Below, in pieces: positions 11,561-22,319 of a stretch of DNA of 64,000 bases. The translations under genes were made by a program, and so were the position numbers. This DNA is from Adiantum capillus-veneris. Lineage: Eukaryota > Streptophyta > Polypodiopsida > Polypodiales > Pteridaceae. The notes beneath the pieces are model-generated. The model worked only from the letters and a program-made list of their open reading frames with translations, made no database searches and was not told where the DNA came from. The stretch spans positions 111,205,977 through 111,269,976 of the forward strand of contig CM043949.1 of NCBI GenBank assembly GCA_014529385.2. Reading direction: 5' to 3'. The stretch's first letter is position 1, and every line of letters begins with the position of its first letter.

Positions 11561-14318
11561 TGTGAGGTCCCCACCCCGTCGTATCAAACAACGGATCTGA
11601 TGGTAAACCTGGTGGCCACTAGATCTATAGCGGAAGCAAACAAAATGGTTCAGGGTTCAACTAGCGGAGGATCTCTCATCACAAAGTGAGTCGAGTTCGA
11701 GCCTACTAGCAACGAGATCTAGCTCCACCTCGCAGGGGAAGCGTACTTAACTACTATCTAGCGATCCTAAGACCCACCTTCCAAGAGGAGAGAAACCCCG
11801 AGTGCCTTTTTCCCCATGTTTCAGAGGCACCTACTCTCGAGGATTCGCCGCTCTAGGGGCAATGAGTAATACCAATATCGAGTAAGCACTATGGGGACAG
11901 AGAGTTCCCGACCAATCGGGACCACCCATCTCGTAGGCTTTGGCAACCCGAGCCAAGCCCCCACTTTCCACCCCCACACTCACACTTCATCGTGTGACCT
12001 AATTACTACCACAAAGGTTTTTCAACATAAATATTCCTTGTTTAATTTCGAATCACATGGTTCGTTAAAACAGCCCTTCAACCAGTATTGCAAACAACAC
12101 CAAGACAGAATTCTAGTAAAATTCTACTCAAACTTATTCATAAAAATTCCAATGTTCTGGAGGTACAACATCCCCCCTCCAGCAAGAGTTCACTCCTCCC
12201 ATTGTCGCCTAGCTGCCCATACAACTAAGTATGTCCACCGCATAGAAAGCACGTCATGGACACTCCCACCGCATAGAAAGCAAGACGTGGGTTCCCACCG
12301 CATAGAAAGCAAGTCGTGGGTATCCACCGCATAGAAAGCATGTCGTGGATTCAAGAGCCCTTAACGAGGAACTCTACCCCCTGTGATCAGTAGGGGGTCA
12401 GTACTGATTCAACATTGGAAATGAAATGAACATGCCGAGCTAAATTTTTCCTAGCAGACATTCTTTCCTCTTGCAAACAGCATACCCATCAAACATTACC
12501 TTTCTACTTTAGAACTTAATGTATAATGATTTCAATGCCGAGGTTTCCGTCGGATTCTCCAACATGTTGGGGATATGAGCATTCCTAACTAGCGTATGCA
12601 ATGTTAATTTAAACAACTTGAAAAAAAAATATGATCTACCTCTTCCACTTCTTCATCGATGGCCCGTGAGATGGCCGGTATTTGCTCGTCCATGGGAGCC
12701 TTTCCCTTTTCGTTGACATTGCTCGTTCCTGCTTCGCGGTCATGGGCACCACCGAAGCGCGTCCTCTTAACCGGGGCCATTTCTCACTACTTTAAATGAT
12801 TACCTTGGGGAAAGAGCTAAGGTTCACAGCATCATAACACTCCAATGGGTAGATTAGTGACATCAATTAATCCCTCCTATATGAGAGTCTAGTTTTCTTT
12901 CATAAAGCAATCATTAAGGATGACACATAATCCTATGGGAACCCTCTAAGATAGTTGTTCGGCTTACATGATCAAGAATAATTAGGATTTCACTATTGGA
13001 ATTTCTAGGGAATTGGATTAAGTATGATTAGACTATTTCCTAGCAATTAGATGATGCAGATTTACCCTATGCATACGTGTGAGGAAAAACCAATTCTTAG
13101 AGACTTATAGACGGATTAATTTCTCCTTAATTACGTCTTAATGCATAAGAGAAATGAATTCAATTAAACTACAATGTTAATGAGTGATTACAATAGTGAT
13201 TCTCTTCAATCTGCACAAATACTAGCTTACCGATTAATTACTATGCTATCTAGAGAGAGAAGATTCTGATAATTATGCTCTAATCATTAATCGAGAGTGA
13301 AGAATGGCTGATAATTCAGCTATGGGATAATGATTACATAATAGAGTACGAATAAGGAGAATTTAGAGAGTAGTCATAGAGATTTTCGGTTAGGAATAGA
13401 CATAATGTACGAGAAATTTTGATGGTAGAGAAAGGGATTTTCAGATGGCATTAATTAAACTTTCGTTACCGTGATTAAGAGCTGGTAATCTTCTCGATTT
13501 TCTGATCTAATCGGGCCTCTTGAGATGAAAATTCGCAGCACCTCCCTCCTAGCTTCTTCTTCAATAGGGGTGTGATTCGGCAACACCTCCCCAATGTATG
13601 TGGTGTGTGTGTATGCACTGTGTGTGTGTGTGTGATCATAAGTGTGTGTGTGTGTATGCAGGTCTTTAAATAGGCTCCTACAGGCTGAAAATCGTTCTGG
13701 GTTGCTAAATGCATCTGGGAGCTTCCCAGTTAAGCATGGCAAGACCAGTTCTCTGCCCACCAAGTGTCAGGTTGGCTTGGTTAACTGGTTTTGAGACTGA
13801 GTTGCAGGCTTGGCAGCTTTCCCAAGACTCCCACAAAGTAAGAGGGCGCCCCCAGCTGCTAAAGCTGATCTGGAGTGGCCTGGGACCTGTTCCCACACAG
13901 TCCCGGCCCCCGGTGCCTCCCCGGACAATTTTTAGGAAATTTGTTCTAGGCTAAAACGGGTCATACAAATCGGATTTTGATGCCGTAAATTGCCATACAA
14001 AGCTCTAACTAAGGCGTACTGGCCCGAGTACCTGCCATACTTAGCAGTCCCCGGGTCCGAAAATGCATTTTTTTCAAATTCGGGGTACGGGTGCAGATTG
14101 TCGAGACGGTCAAGACTGGACGGGTCGGTTGACCAAAAACTTACATTTTGGAAATTTGTTCTCACAAAAATTATTTTAATTCACATTTTTAAGCTTTATA
14201 ACATTCTAAACATCATGGCACTAACAGAATCTGAAAAACTGATAAAAATAGTAACTTATTCCATTGTATTCATTTCGTGGTACAAGGGTGCTCTTGTGAT
14301 CGGGTCAGAGACCTTACA
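11561..14318 (-). repeat. Chromovirus 5' LTR (right copy), 2758 bp
   Basis: Near-identical to 4693-7455 over its full length, including the minisatellite (12234-12352) and GT tract. The five-base length difference and scattered substitutions give a basis for dating the insertion. Confidence 0.93.
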
Positions 14319-14323
14319 AGTAT
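14319..14323. repeat. Target site duplication AGTAT, right copy
   Basis: Follows the terminal ACA of the right LTR and matches 4688-4692. Confidence 0.9.
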
Positions 14324-14537
14324 ATACTGCAGAGCTTCTTTGCACGAAATCCATTCATGTGAAAGGTAAGAATTTTGCACAACATTACTATAATATGGTG
14401 ATTGTTTGGACAAAAATGTCCTTTTTTTTTCCGTTTTGTCTTTTGCAGAGTGCATTGGAGAAGTACACACCTAATCAATTATTTTCTTTTAATTCTACAT
14501 CCCATGAGCATGGATACAGAACAGACCCTATTGGATG
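14324..14537 (+). other. Exon-like sequence with an 83-bp intron
   Basis: Just right of the retrotransposon, AAAG|GTAAGAAT at 14365/14366 is a strong splice donor. A T-rich tract ending TTTTGCAG at 14448 is a matching acceptor. The flanking sequence is open in at least one frame (ELLCTKSIHVK before, SALEKYTPNQLF after). No family is recognised. This may be the other half of the interrupted segment at 4384-4692, or part of the leader of the gypsy element that follows. A second short frame (MSMDTEQTLLDDHIVDLLDD) starts at 14503. Confidence 0.3.
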
Positions 14538-15140
14538 ACCACATTGTAGATTTATTGGATGACTGATGAGGGACAACAACAAACAGGTTTCATAAGGTCA
14601 GCGAAGAAAGGACATGAGCAAGAGGAGGGAGGAACTTTTGACAAGAGAAATGCTGCAGAGGGAGAGTTTGACAAGGAGAAAATTCATGATGAGGGGAAGC
14701 CCACATAAGAGAAAGATCACACTGATCGAGAGGCTGAGGAAGAAGTAAAGGTTGAAACTCCCTCTACGCTTGGAGGGTTTTAGAAGGAAGAAGATTATGC
14801 AGAGGGAGGGGCTGAGAAAGAACACCCTAACCCTCAAGCAGAGAACATCTCTCCCACAATTCCACGTGTTGAGCTTGAAAATCAATAGTAATTTATGCCT
14901 TGCACACAACTAGATCATAGCACATTAGAAGCTAATTCATGTGCAATGGATCCCTCAACACTAGAGACACAAGAGTCTCGAATGACAGAAGAACGAGGGA
15001 ATGGTGAGAACAATCTCCAAGGATGTCAACACTGGACAAGACAACCTCCACGATAGGCAAACCCCATATGGACCTTTGCAAGACATTGACATGATTGTTT
15101 TGGTAATAATCAATGTAAAAGAATATGAAAGTCAACCTAT
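14503..15140 (+). pseudogene. Acidic reading-frame remnant, probably gag leader
   Basis: Plus-strand frames here are rich in Glu, Lys and Asp (for example KRNAAEGEFDKEKIHDEGK, then REAEEEVKVETPS). A few stops and a frameshift interrupt them. They lie directly upstream of the gag relic at 15156 and share its direction. I take this as the N-terminal part of the same element. Minus-strand frames in this interval are shadows. Confidence 0.35.
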
Positions 15141-15155
15141 TGTCTAACTACTTAT

Positions 15156-15760
15156 TTGTTTTACAAATTCTTTCGAAATGAGATCGCTCCATCCATGTTA
15201 AAGAAGGACCATTTTGTGGAAAACTTAAAAGAAAGTTTGAAGTACAAAGTGGAGCTAAAAAGGTCCACAACCTTTGAGGAGGCAGTCGCTATCGCCAGGG
15301 AGAAAGAATGGAAGGCTCAAAGACTTAATGAGTATGGGAAAGCGGTCCGTATGCAAAATAATGGTGGCCAAAAGGAGGAGAACCACGAAGAATTTGGAGG
15401 CCAACCTATTCAAAGGGCTACTAATACTGAACAGTTACAACAAAAAAATATGCAAGACATGATGACCATGATGCAGGAATTGCGACTTAGTGTTCGTGGA
15501 GGTGGAGGCGATCGTGGTCATGGACATGGTAGAGGAATGCCCTAGTCATGTGAAGCTCAACCTAATGCTAATGCAAGTCGTGGAAGGAGGTTTTGAGCCG
15601 CATAGAAGATTCATCCCTAGCTATTATAATTGTGGTGAACTTGGTCATATCAGTACTTATTGTTCAAAGCCAACAAGGATGGGAGGTGATATGTTCCCAC
15701 TCCCCCCCAGCAGATTCCTAATAGGGCTAATGATTATGCATTGGATACATGGGGAGATCA
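15156..15760 (+). pseudogene. gag: Gag remnant of a Tat-like gypsy element
   Basis: The first 129 residues resemble the C-terminal part of a Retrotrans_gag domain (FVENLKESLKYKVELKRSTTFEEAVAIAREKE) followed by a Gly/His/Arg-rich stretch. A frameshift near 15540 moves to another frame with a zinc knuckle, YYNCGELGHISTYC. Its first Cys is replaced by Tyr, so the finger is CCHC minus one ligand. The element is on the plus strand, opposite to the chromovirus next door. Confidence 0.7.
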
Positions 15761-16134
15761 AGGTACTGAAAAATAAAATCAAGCCTCAAACTCTGATGGT
15801 CATGTGGGTATTGTGTGGGTTGAAAAGCAAGAAGAAAATGTGCTTCCCATGGGCAAAAGAGAGAGGGAAGGCTATGTTGTGCTGGTCCTTGCAAAAAGAA
15901 AGGGAAAGAGAAAGAGGGTGAAGATGCAAAAGCCAAGAGGAAAATAAGACCTCGTAGATGGTTTGAAGTGACAGATTTACCTTTGGGAGAAGGCCAACAA
16001 CTTATGGTTTAAAGGAAGACTTGATTGGGAGGAAAGTCGATTGTACTTTTGGACAATTGATGAATATGGTGCCCAAACTCAAGAGGCAGTGGAAGTCATT
16101 AGTGAATCCAGAGAAAGATCCAAAGCATGGACAA

Positions 16135-17245
16135 GTCAGAGTGTTGGCTGTGGGAGAGGCCTACTTTGATGGAGGTGCTCAAGTTTGTGTGATCACACAC
16201 TCATGTGTCAAGAGACTGGGTCTCATTACATGCGGAAGCTTTGAGTTTCAGATTTGACTAGCAAACCATGTCAAAGTGAAGTGTTTGGGGATGATTAAGA
16301 ATTTGGAAGTTGAAGTCTTTAATGTGAAGGGTATAGTAAACTCTCATGTTATGCCAGCTGGCTTGGAGCTTTTCCTCTCATTTTGGGACGACCTTGGCTG
16401 AGAGCTATTGATATTGTGCAAGATTGGGAAAAGGGCACAATCTATGTGTATGGCAAGAAGGGTGAAAAGAGAGTGTTTGATATGACTACCAAGCAACCTA
16501 TTGCACTAGAGGATGTGAGTGACATTGATGAATCCAAAGTTACCAGTGAAGATAGTTCTGAAGATTCAAAAAGTATCTATGCTTCTAGTTCCAGTGATGA
16601 GGGTGAAGTGTCATTCTTGTTGGACGATGAGAAGGGAGAAGTGGGTGAAATGTTGCAAATGTCAGGGAATATAAATGCTTCAAGATATTTAGAGCAACTT
16701 GAAGAGTTGATGCAACCTAAACAGGGATTTCCAGTAAAGAGAGAGTTGATTCAAAGTATGCTGAGTAGTGATTTGACACAAGGAGAAAGAAGGGAGTACT
16801 TAAAAATGTTGAACAGGTTTCTAGATCTTTTCATCACTTCATATCAAGAAATAAGGGGTTTTGTTGGGGATCCTATGAAGATCGAGCTAGTTGAAGGGGC
16901 AAAGCCAATATGACAGAAACTAAGAAGGATGGGTAAGGATCAAATGAATGCTTTAAAGGAAGAAGTGGATAAGCTTTTGGATGCAGGGTTCATTGAGCCA
17001 ACTGATAATATTGAATGGGTGAGCGGTGTAGTGGTCACTCCAAAGAAAGATTGGTGTTAGAGAGTTTGTGTTGATTACAAGTCATTAAATGCAGTCACCA
17101 AGAAAGATCCTCACCCTTTGCCTTTCATTAATCAAATTTTAGATGCAGTGGCTAGTTTTGAAAGATACAGTGTCTATGATGGTTATTCAAGATATTTTCA
17201 GCTTATCCTTGCTCTTGAAGACCGGAAAAAGAGTACTCTCCCCAT
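16135..17245 (+). pseudogene. pol: Protease and truncated RT, Tat-like gypsy
   Basis: The protease begins with FDGGAQVCVITHSCV (active site DGGA) near 16170 and closes with GRPWLRAIDIVQDW at 16383. An acidic Ser/Asp/Glu linker follows. The RT fingers and palm are then readable across stops: DPMKIELVEGAKPI, VVTPKKDW, CVDYKSLNAVTKKDP, PLPFI and YDGYSRYFQL. The sequence jumps directly after EDRKKSTL (about 17245) to RNase H. The RT block with the catalytic F/YxDD box and thumb is missing, so this element could not reverse-transcribe on its own. Confidence 0.82.
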
Positions 17246-17675
17246 TATGCAATCTCTTGACTGGGAAAAGGAGTTTTATGTTAATCCATCAGTGGGAGAT
17301 GATGCTATTGGGGCCATGTTATTGCAAAAGGGGAAGGAATCTTAGTATATGAAGCATGTTCATTATGCTATCAGAGTGAAGACTCGTCATGAAAGAGATT
17401 TTTTTGAAATTGAATTGGTGATGACTAGTATGGTTTATGCTTATAGACGATTAAGACATTACTTGCTGCAAAATTCATTCACCTTTCTCACCAGTTATTC
17501 ATTGCTTCCCCAATTGTTCAATAATTCAAATATATCAAAAATAGTGATGAGATGGGTTATTGAACTTCAAGAGTTTCAATTCACTTTTTTTAGTAGAAGA
17601 GAGTACTCACTTATAAAGACACTCCTGTTTTGGTTAAAGAAGAGGTGTGAGAAAGAAGAAATTTGAGACTCTTGC
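17246..17675 (+). pseudogene. pol: First RNase H of the Tat-like element
   Basis: DWEKEFYVNPSVGDDAIGAML matches the start of the gypsy RNase H. It is followed, after a TAG, by HYAIRVKTRHERDFFEIELVM and YRRLRHYLLQNSFTFLTSY, then MRWVIELQEFQFTF. It lies directly after the RT break at 17245. Several in-frame stops are present. Confidence 0.72.
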
Positions 17676-17679
17676 CATC

Positions 17680-18075
17680 TCTCATGCTTCATTGTTATAC
17701 TTTGATGATTCTTATTGAAGAAGTCATGATGCTGCTTCAAGAGGCATTGTCATTTATGATACACAAGGAAAGCTTGTAAGGAAACAAGGGCTGACACTTG
17801 ATGCAAAAAGTAACAATGAAGCAGAGTATATGGCTCTTGAAGGTGGTTTGCATATTTGCTTATAGTTGGGAATTAGAGGCTTGCAGATCAAAGGAGATGC
17901 CTTGCTGGTCGTAATGAAAGTATTTGGAGTATGGAAGAATAAGAATCCTAAACTGAAGAATTTATGCTTCGAGGTGAAATCATTGCTCAAAAAGTTTGAA
18001 GCATGGAGTTAGCAGCATAATAAGAGGTCTCAAAATGAAGAAGCTCATGATGATGCCCAAGAAATGATTACTTGT
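17680..18075 (+). pseudogene. Second, plant-type RNase H domain
   Basis: The plus strand reads a second RNase H unlike the first: ASRGIVIYDTQGKLVRKQGL, SNNEAEYMALEGGLHICL, then GIRGLQIKGDALLVVMKVFG and QNEEAHDDAQEMI. The NNEAEY and GD-LV motifs are typical of the archaeal/plant-type RNase H that Tat-lineage gypsy elements acquired between RNase H and integrase. Two or three stops break it. This is the main reason for calling the element Tat-like. Confidence 0.72.
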
Positions 18076-19365
18076 GTGTTTGTGTTGAAGGCAAATTCCC
18101 CTTTATATCATGGGAGGGAAGTCTTATCAAAGGAGATGGATTTACTGCTGGCAGGTGTCCTACCTGAAGGTTTACCATCTTCCAGAAAGTATGCATTTAT
18201 AAGAAAAGCCAAGAAATACAAAATGCTTGATGATGTACTTTACATGAAAGGAAGTGATTTGGTTTTGCGTCGTGTTCCCTGGAAAGATGAGATTTACAAA
18301 ATCTTGGAAGAAAATCATGAGGGATCTTGTGGAGGCCATTTTGCCATGAAGGTCATGTTGCATAAAATTTTGCAAGAAGGAGATGTATGGCCAAGCATTT
18401 AATGGGATGCTAATCATTGATGCAAGTCATGTTTGCCTTGCCAGAGGATGGAAAATTGAATTTGAAGCCCATTGTGAAAGATAGGAATGTTTGAAGTCTC
18501 CAATTAATGTTTGACAAAAATTAATCTTATGCTATTTGATCAACCTATTACTGGATAGAGCATTGCACAAAGAGATGCTTACATATTGACAGTAGTGTTA
18601 CTTGTCACAGATGGGTAGAAGCCAAGGTTTTCAAACAAATTACTAGATAGGGGAAGGAAATTTTTTTATGTAGCATATAGCTACTGTGCGAATTGTTTGA
18701 TCATATGCTACGAAGTGTTCTAGAGATATAGGACCAGGACTTAGAGGAGAGTTGTTGATTTCTTATGTAAGAAGCTCAATATATAGCATAGGTACGGTTT
18801 TCCTTATTATCCACAATGCAATGGTTTTAATGAGAGATTCAATGGAGCGTTGGTAAAGATCTTGACAAAGATGACCCAGACACATGGGAAAACTTGGGAT
18901 TTAGAGTTGCCCTGTGCATTATGGGCCTACATAATTGCTATCAAAACGAGCACATGATTTTCTCCTTACCACTTGGTTTAGGGAAAGTAAGCTTTATATC
19001 CAATTGAAGTGGAAATTACTGCACTCAAGTTGTTGTCATTGGGAGATGAAGAGAGAACAAATGCTTGGCAAAAAAGATTATTGGATTACAATGTTTGCAA
19101 TTGGATGGAGTTTTAGCTTTGAGCTACTATGAGGAAGTGTCCAAAAAGGCTCAGCTAAAGGCCAGTGAATGCATGCATTAGGAAGAGAATGGGGTCTAGA
19201 AGGGCCTCTTTATTTGGCAATTTAAGGAAGTCAAACCTTTAGTATTAAGAAATTAATCAAAGGATAGCTTTTGAATTCAAACAGGCAAAACGGCTAGTTT
19301 ATTTGAATTAAAAGTTTCCCCCAAAATGGAATTTAAAATTTAGCACGTAAAACCATATCATGTAG
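18076..19365 (+). pseudogene. pol: Integrase remnant, copy 1
   Basis: The zinc-binding part reads LEENHEGSCGGHFAMK, then CKSCLPCQR (His-His-Cys-Cys) across in-frame stops at about 18400. The catalytic core is scrambled between about 18480 and 18720; the equivalent stretch in copy 2 (24380-24620) is clearer. NGFNERFNGALVKIL near 18825 gives the catalytic Glu region. The left breakpoint of the 5.9-kb tandem duplication (18262) lies within this gene. Confidence 0.75.
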
Positions 19366-19479
19366 CATATCTATGAAAAGAGCTCGACGCGTAGATTGCA
19401 GATCTATGATCTCCACTCAAATCAGAGATCATATGTGGGAGTTAGAGAAGGCCAAATACCATAAAATTTTCCACCTCCT

Positions 19480-19975
19480 TTTTGGGGGGAAAGTGCATCC
19501 TTTGACCACTCTTACACACACACCATTCTTGCACACATGGCATACACCTATTCGTCAAAATGTTAATCACCTCTATAAGCTCATGGCAAATAAAGAGGCC
19601 CTCCTACACCCCATCCTCTTCCTAATGGAGGATAAGAAAATTGAACAGGGTGATTTGGTATTGCGATACAATAGTAATTTGGACAATACCTTTCAGAAGA
19701 AGTTTCAAATCAAATGGGAAGGTCCTTTTAGTGTTGTGAACAAGTTTGATAATGGCATATATTAGTTGGCTGATTTGAGTGGTGCACAACATAAATATCG
19801 TGTTAATGGTTATAGATTAAATAAATACTTGGCATGTTTGATGAAAGCTGTGATAGATGAGATGCTATCAATAGAGGAAGACAGTGTAAAAGCATCTGAG
19901 GATGTAGATGAGATTTCTGGGGATGAGATGCAGCAGTTGTTCACCCTAGGAACCTCTCCTTGTCATGAATGATCA
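19480..19975 (+). pseudogene. pol: Integrase C-terminus with GPY/F module, copy 1
   Basis: The frame includes DKKIEQGDLVLRYNSNLDN, FQIKWEGPFSVVNKFDNGIY, a TAG in place of one codon at about 19763, then LADLSGAQHKYRVNGYRLNKY. This is the GPY/F module that closes Tat/Athila-type integrases. It is followed by an acidic tail ending at 19972. No chromodomain is present, unlike the element at 4.7-14.3 kb. Confidence 0.75.
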
Positions 19976-19990
19976 GGAAGGAAAGGGAGG
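19975..19990 (+). other. Polypurine tract of the Tat-like element
   Basis: GGAAGGAAAGGGAGGG lies just after the end of pol. It is repeated in unit 2 near 25847-25862. The following sequence should be the 3' LTR, but I cannot find its partner. Confidence 0.6.
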
Positions 19991-21250
19991 GTTGGCAAGC
20001 TATGTCAGACATTTTTTGGATGAGCATAAAGTTACTAAGTGACACCAAAAAGCTTACCCACCAGCCTCATGTATATATGTGTACATAGCCCTACAAGTCT
20101 TGGAAGTGACCATGTAAAAATCCTTGTACAAAGGTGTGATTTTGCCAAGCTTGAATGCTGATGTTTTGGGTTGTTCAAGACTCCAAAATATGTTTTTTAA
20201 TAATTATTTTCAGTCGTGATTTACAGCTCGTGCATCGGACTTGTACATCATGAGTCATGAGCATCCGAAGCTGGTAGTCTCAACTTAGAAGGTGATTGCG
20301 AGTGCATGCAATAAAGGCAACTGGGACAACTTGGGGGTCTAAGATTAGAAACGCTAAAGTTTTACATTTTTGAAGATAGCCGATGTGGTGGGCTTTGAGC
20401 CGTGTGTTACGGTGCGTCATTCGGTGACCGGAGCAGCCTCGGGGAAAGTTGTTCGAGAGGTCCTCCTGCTTGGGGAGAAGCTCAAAATTGGTTGGGCTTG
20501 AGGGAGTTGGGAGGAAGTTTCCATGTGGCATGGGGATTATCCCACATGAGAAGAGGAAAGGGGAAAGTGGAGGGTACATAGGGCACTTTGGGAGCCCACC
20601 AAAAGTGTATCAAAGGTGAGAGGAGCTCTCTCAAGGCTTGGCTATGGGGGCTCGTGGGCTCATGAGGAAGGAGATGGTACATTTTTCAGTCCACACTCAG
20701 CTTCCTAGGCATCTGGCTTAATTTTTGGTCCACCGGCCACTTGCCCCAACCCCATTCCTTGGTCAAAGGGTCACCGACAGCTCATTTTTCACGCAAAAAA
20801 AAACCAAAATTGAGCCAATTAAAAGGTGCCTTGAGAGAGATCTTTGTCTTCTAAGAAGAGAAGAAAAATCTTGGGGATAAAGGATAAGAAATCCCCCATT
20901 TTAATAGCTACAACGCATGCACAACTTCCAGGGAGCTCATTTATGAGCAAGAAAGAGTGCACCCCTGACTTTGAGCGACCATAACTCTTTCATCCTTTAT
21001 CTGTGTTTTGTCTATGGATACTCTACAGACATCTCCACGAGATGAGCTTTGTCATGATGTCCCTTGTTTCTCCTCATTTTGAGTGTGTTCCATGTTTGAA
21101 GGGTTTTTCATAAATCTCTACAGGTGTTTACCATAGGTGTTTTCATAAATCTCTACAGGTGTTTAATAGGTGTTTTCGGCCGTGCAATAGTTCTTCCTTC
21201 CGATGGTGTGGCTCGTACAAGGCTATAGAGGCGTTCATTTTAGTTCTTGT
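19991..21250 (+). repeat. Probable 3' LTR/3' region, copy 1
   Basis: There are no coding motifs. It follows the polypurine tract and is copied at about 25863-27090. It includes a TATA-rich stretch near 20070 and, at 21113-21168, a short internal duplication (CATAAATCTCTACAGGTGTTTA twice) that copy 2 lacks. LTR ends were not resolved. Confidence 0.4.
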
Positions 21251-21257
21251 TTGCACA

Positions 21258-22060
21258 CTAACAGCACGTTGTGGTTTCCATGTGCCTGAGGTATATATGA
21301 TCATAACCCCAGTCTTGGACCATCTTTAGTTTTTGCATGAATTGTCTTCCAAGTATTATGTTGTAGTTGTTCTTCTTGCCAAAATCCACTATAGCAAAGG
21401 TACGCTCATACTCTATGCCGCAAGAAGTAACAATCACATTCTTTAAAATACCTAAGGGTCTCTCCATATACCTGTCTGCTACTTGCAATTTCATCCTTGT
21501 GGCTCTAAAGGCAGGTTGTCCCCAGTTTTTCCATATCTCTTTGGTTGCAATGGCCATACTAGCCCCAATGTCAAGAATTTTCATGGTTGTAATACCTTGG
21601 AAGAAAACAAGAATCGTTGTATTTCCATCCTCGCATTCACAATACTATCCTATCTTGTTAAAGGGTATTGGTCGCATATTGATCTCAAGTTTTTCCAACT
21701 CCCCGATCCCTTCGTGTATTTGTGATCTTGGATCCTTCACTCCAAACTTCTCTAAAAAAATTTCAATGGTTCCCTACATGTTTGGTTGTATTTGGATAAG
21801 CTTAGCTAGCTTAATGGTGCAACTGACCAGTGTAAATATGTCTAACAACCCCTTATAGTCCATTGCCTTTCCTGAAGAAATTCTTTGTGATGGCACCGCC
21901 TTCACATCCAACTTTGCTTCATATTCTCCCATGTAAGAGGGTAAGGTTCTCACAGACTAAGGATGACTCTCTAAAGATATTGCAAATCCTCTGTCTCACC
22001 AATATGAGAAAATTTCTAGGTCTACTTGAGATCCTACCTTGCATTCCTCAATAGGTGGAA
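21258..22060 (-). pseudogene. Inverted gypsy protease fragment, copy 1
   Basis: The minus strand reads MKILDIGASMAIATKEIW (active site DIGAS, Ser-Gly changed to Ile-Gly), then MERPLGILKNVIVTSCG, FAIVDFGKKNNYNIILGRQFM and MVQDWGYDHIYLR. These are the motifs of a Tat/Athila-type retroviral-like protease. The frame continues upstream (to about 22060) with broken gag-protease linker such as EKFGVKDPRSQIHEGIGELEK. Orientation is opposite to the gypsy pol at its left, so it is a separate insertion or an inversion. Confidence 0.7.
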
Positions 22061-22319
22061 GAAAGACATCCTCCTCTTACTGATTTGGTTAACACTTTAG
22101 CTCAACTCTTCTGCCTTGTTTTGTTGTCGTATTTGTCTTCAAAGTTTGTCTAAGACCCCATCTTCTCTATAGGCCTTAGGTATGATAGGATTGAAATCCT
22201 CAGATGCCTGATGTGTGGTATTCATCACTACCGTTCATTTTTTGATTAACTTCAAGGGTTCTAAGTCATTTGTGGGAATCTTTGCTACACTTTCGGCTCC
22301 TTGGATGAAATTTGACAGT

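Larger units (their letters stand above)
4688..14323 (-). mobile_element. Complete Ty3/gypsy chromovirus LTR retrotransposon
   Basis: The element has two long direct repeats (4693-7455 and 11561-14318). They start TGTGAGGTC and end GACCTTACA on the plus strand, and identical 5-bp flanks AGTAT lie at 4688-4692 and 14319-14323. Between the repeats, on the minus strand, are a tRNA-Met-type primer site, gag with a CCHC knuckle, protease, reverse transcriptase, RNase H, integrase, a chromodomain and a polypurine tract. The order protease-RT-RNase H-integrase defines Ty3/gypsy, and the C-terminal chromodomain places it in the chromoviruses. The LTRs differ only by scattered substitutions and small indels, so insertion looks fairly recent compared with the rest of the window. 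Coding parts are split by several frameshifts, so this copy is not autonomous as read. Confidence 0.95.

Noticed and set aside
13990-14538. A 182-codon plus-strand frame across the right LTR edge
   Set aside because: It runs from the antisense side of the LTR into flanking DNA and crosses a canonical intron; it has no motif and is not one protein.
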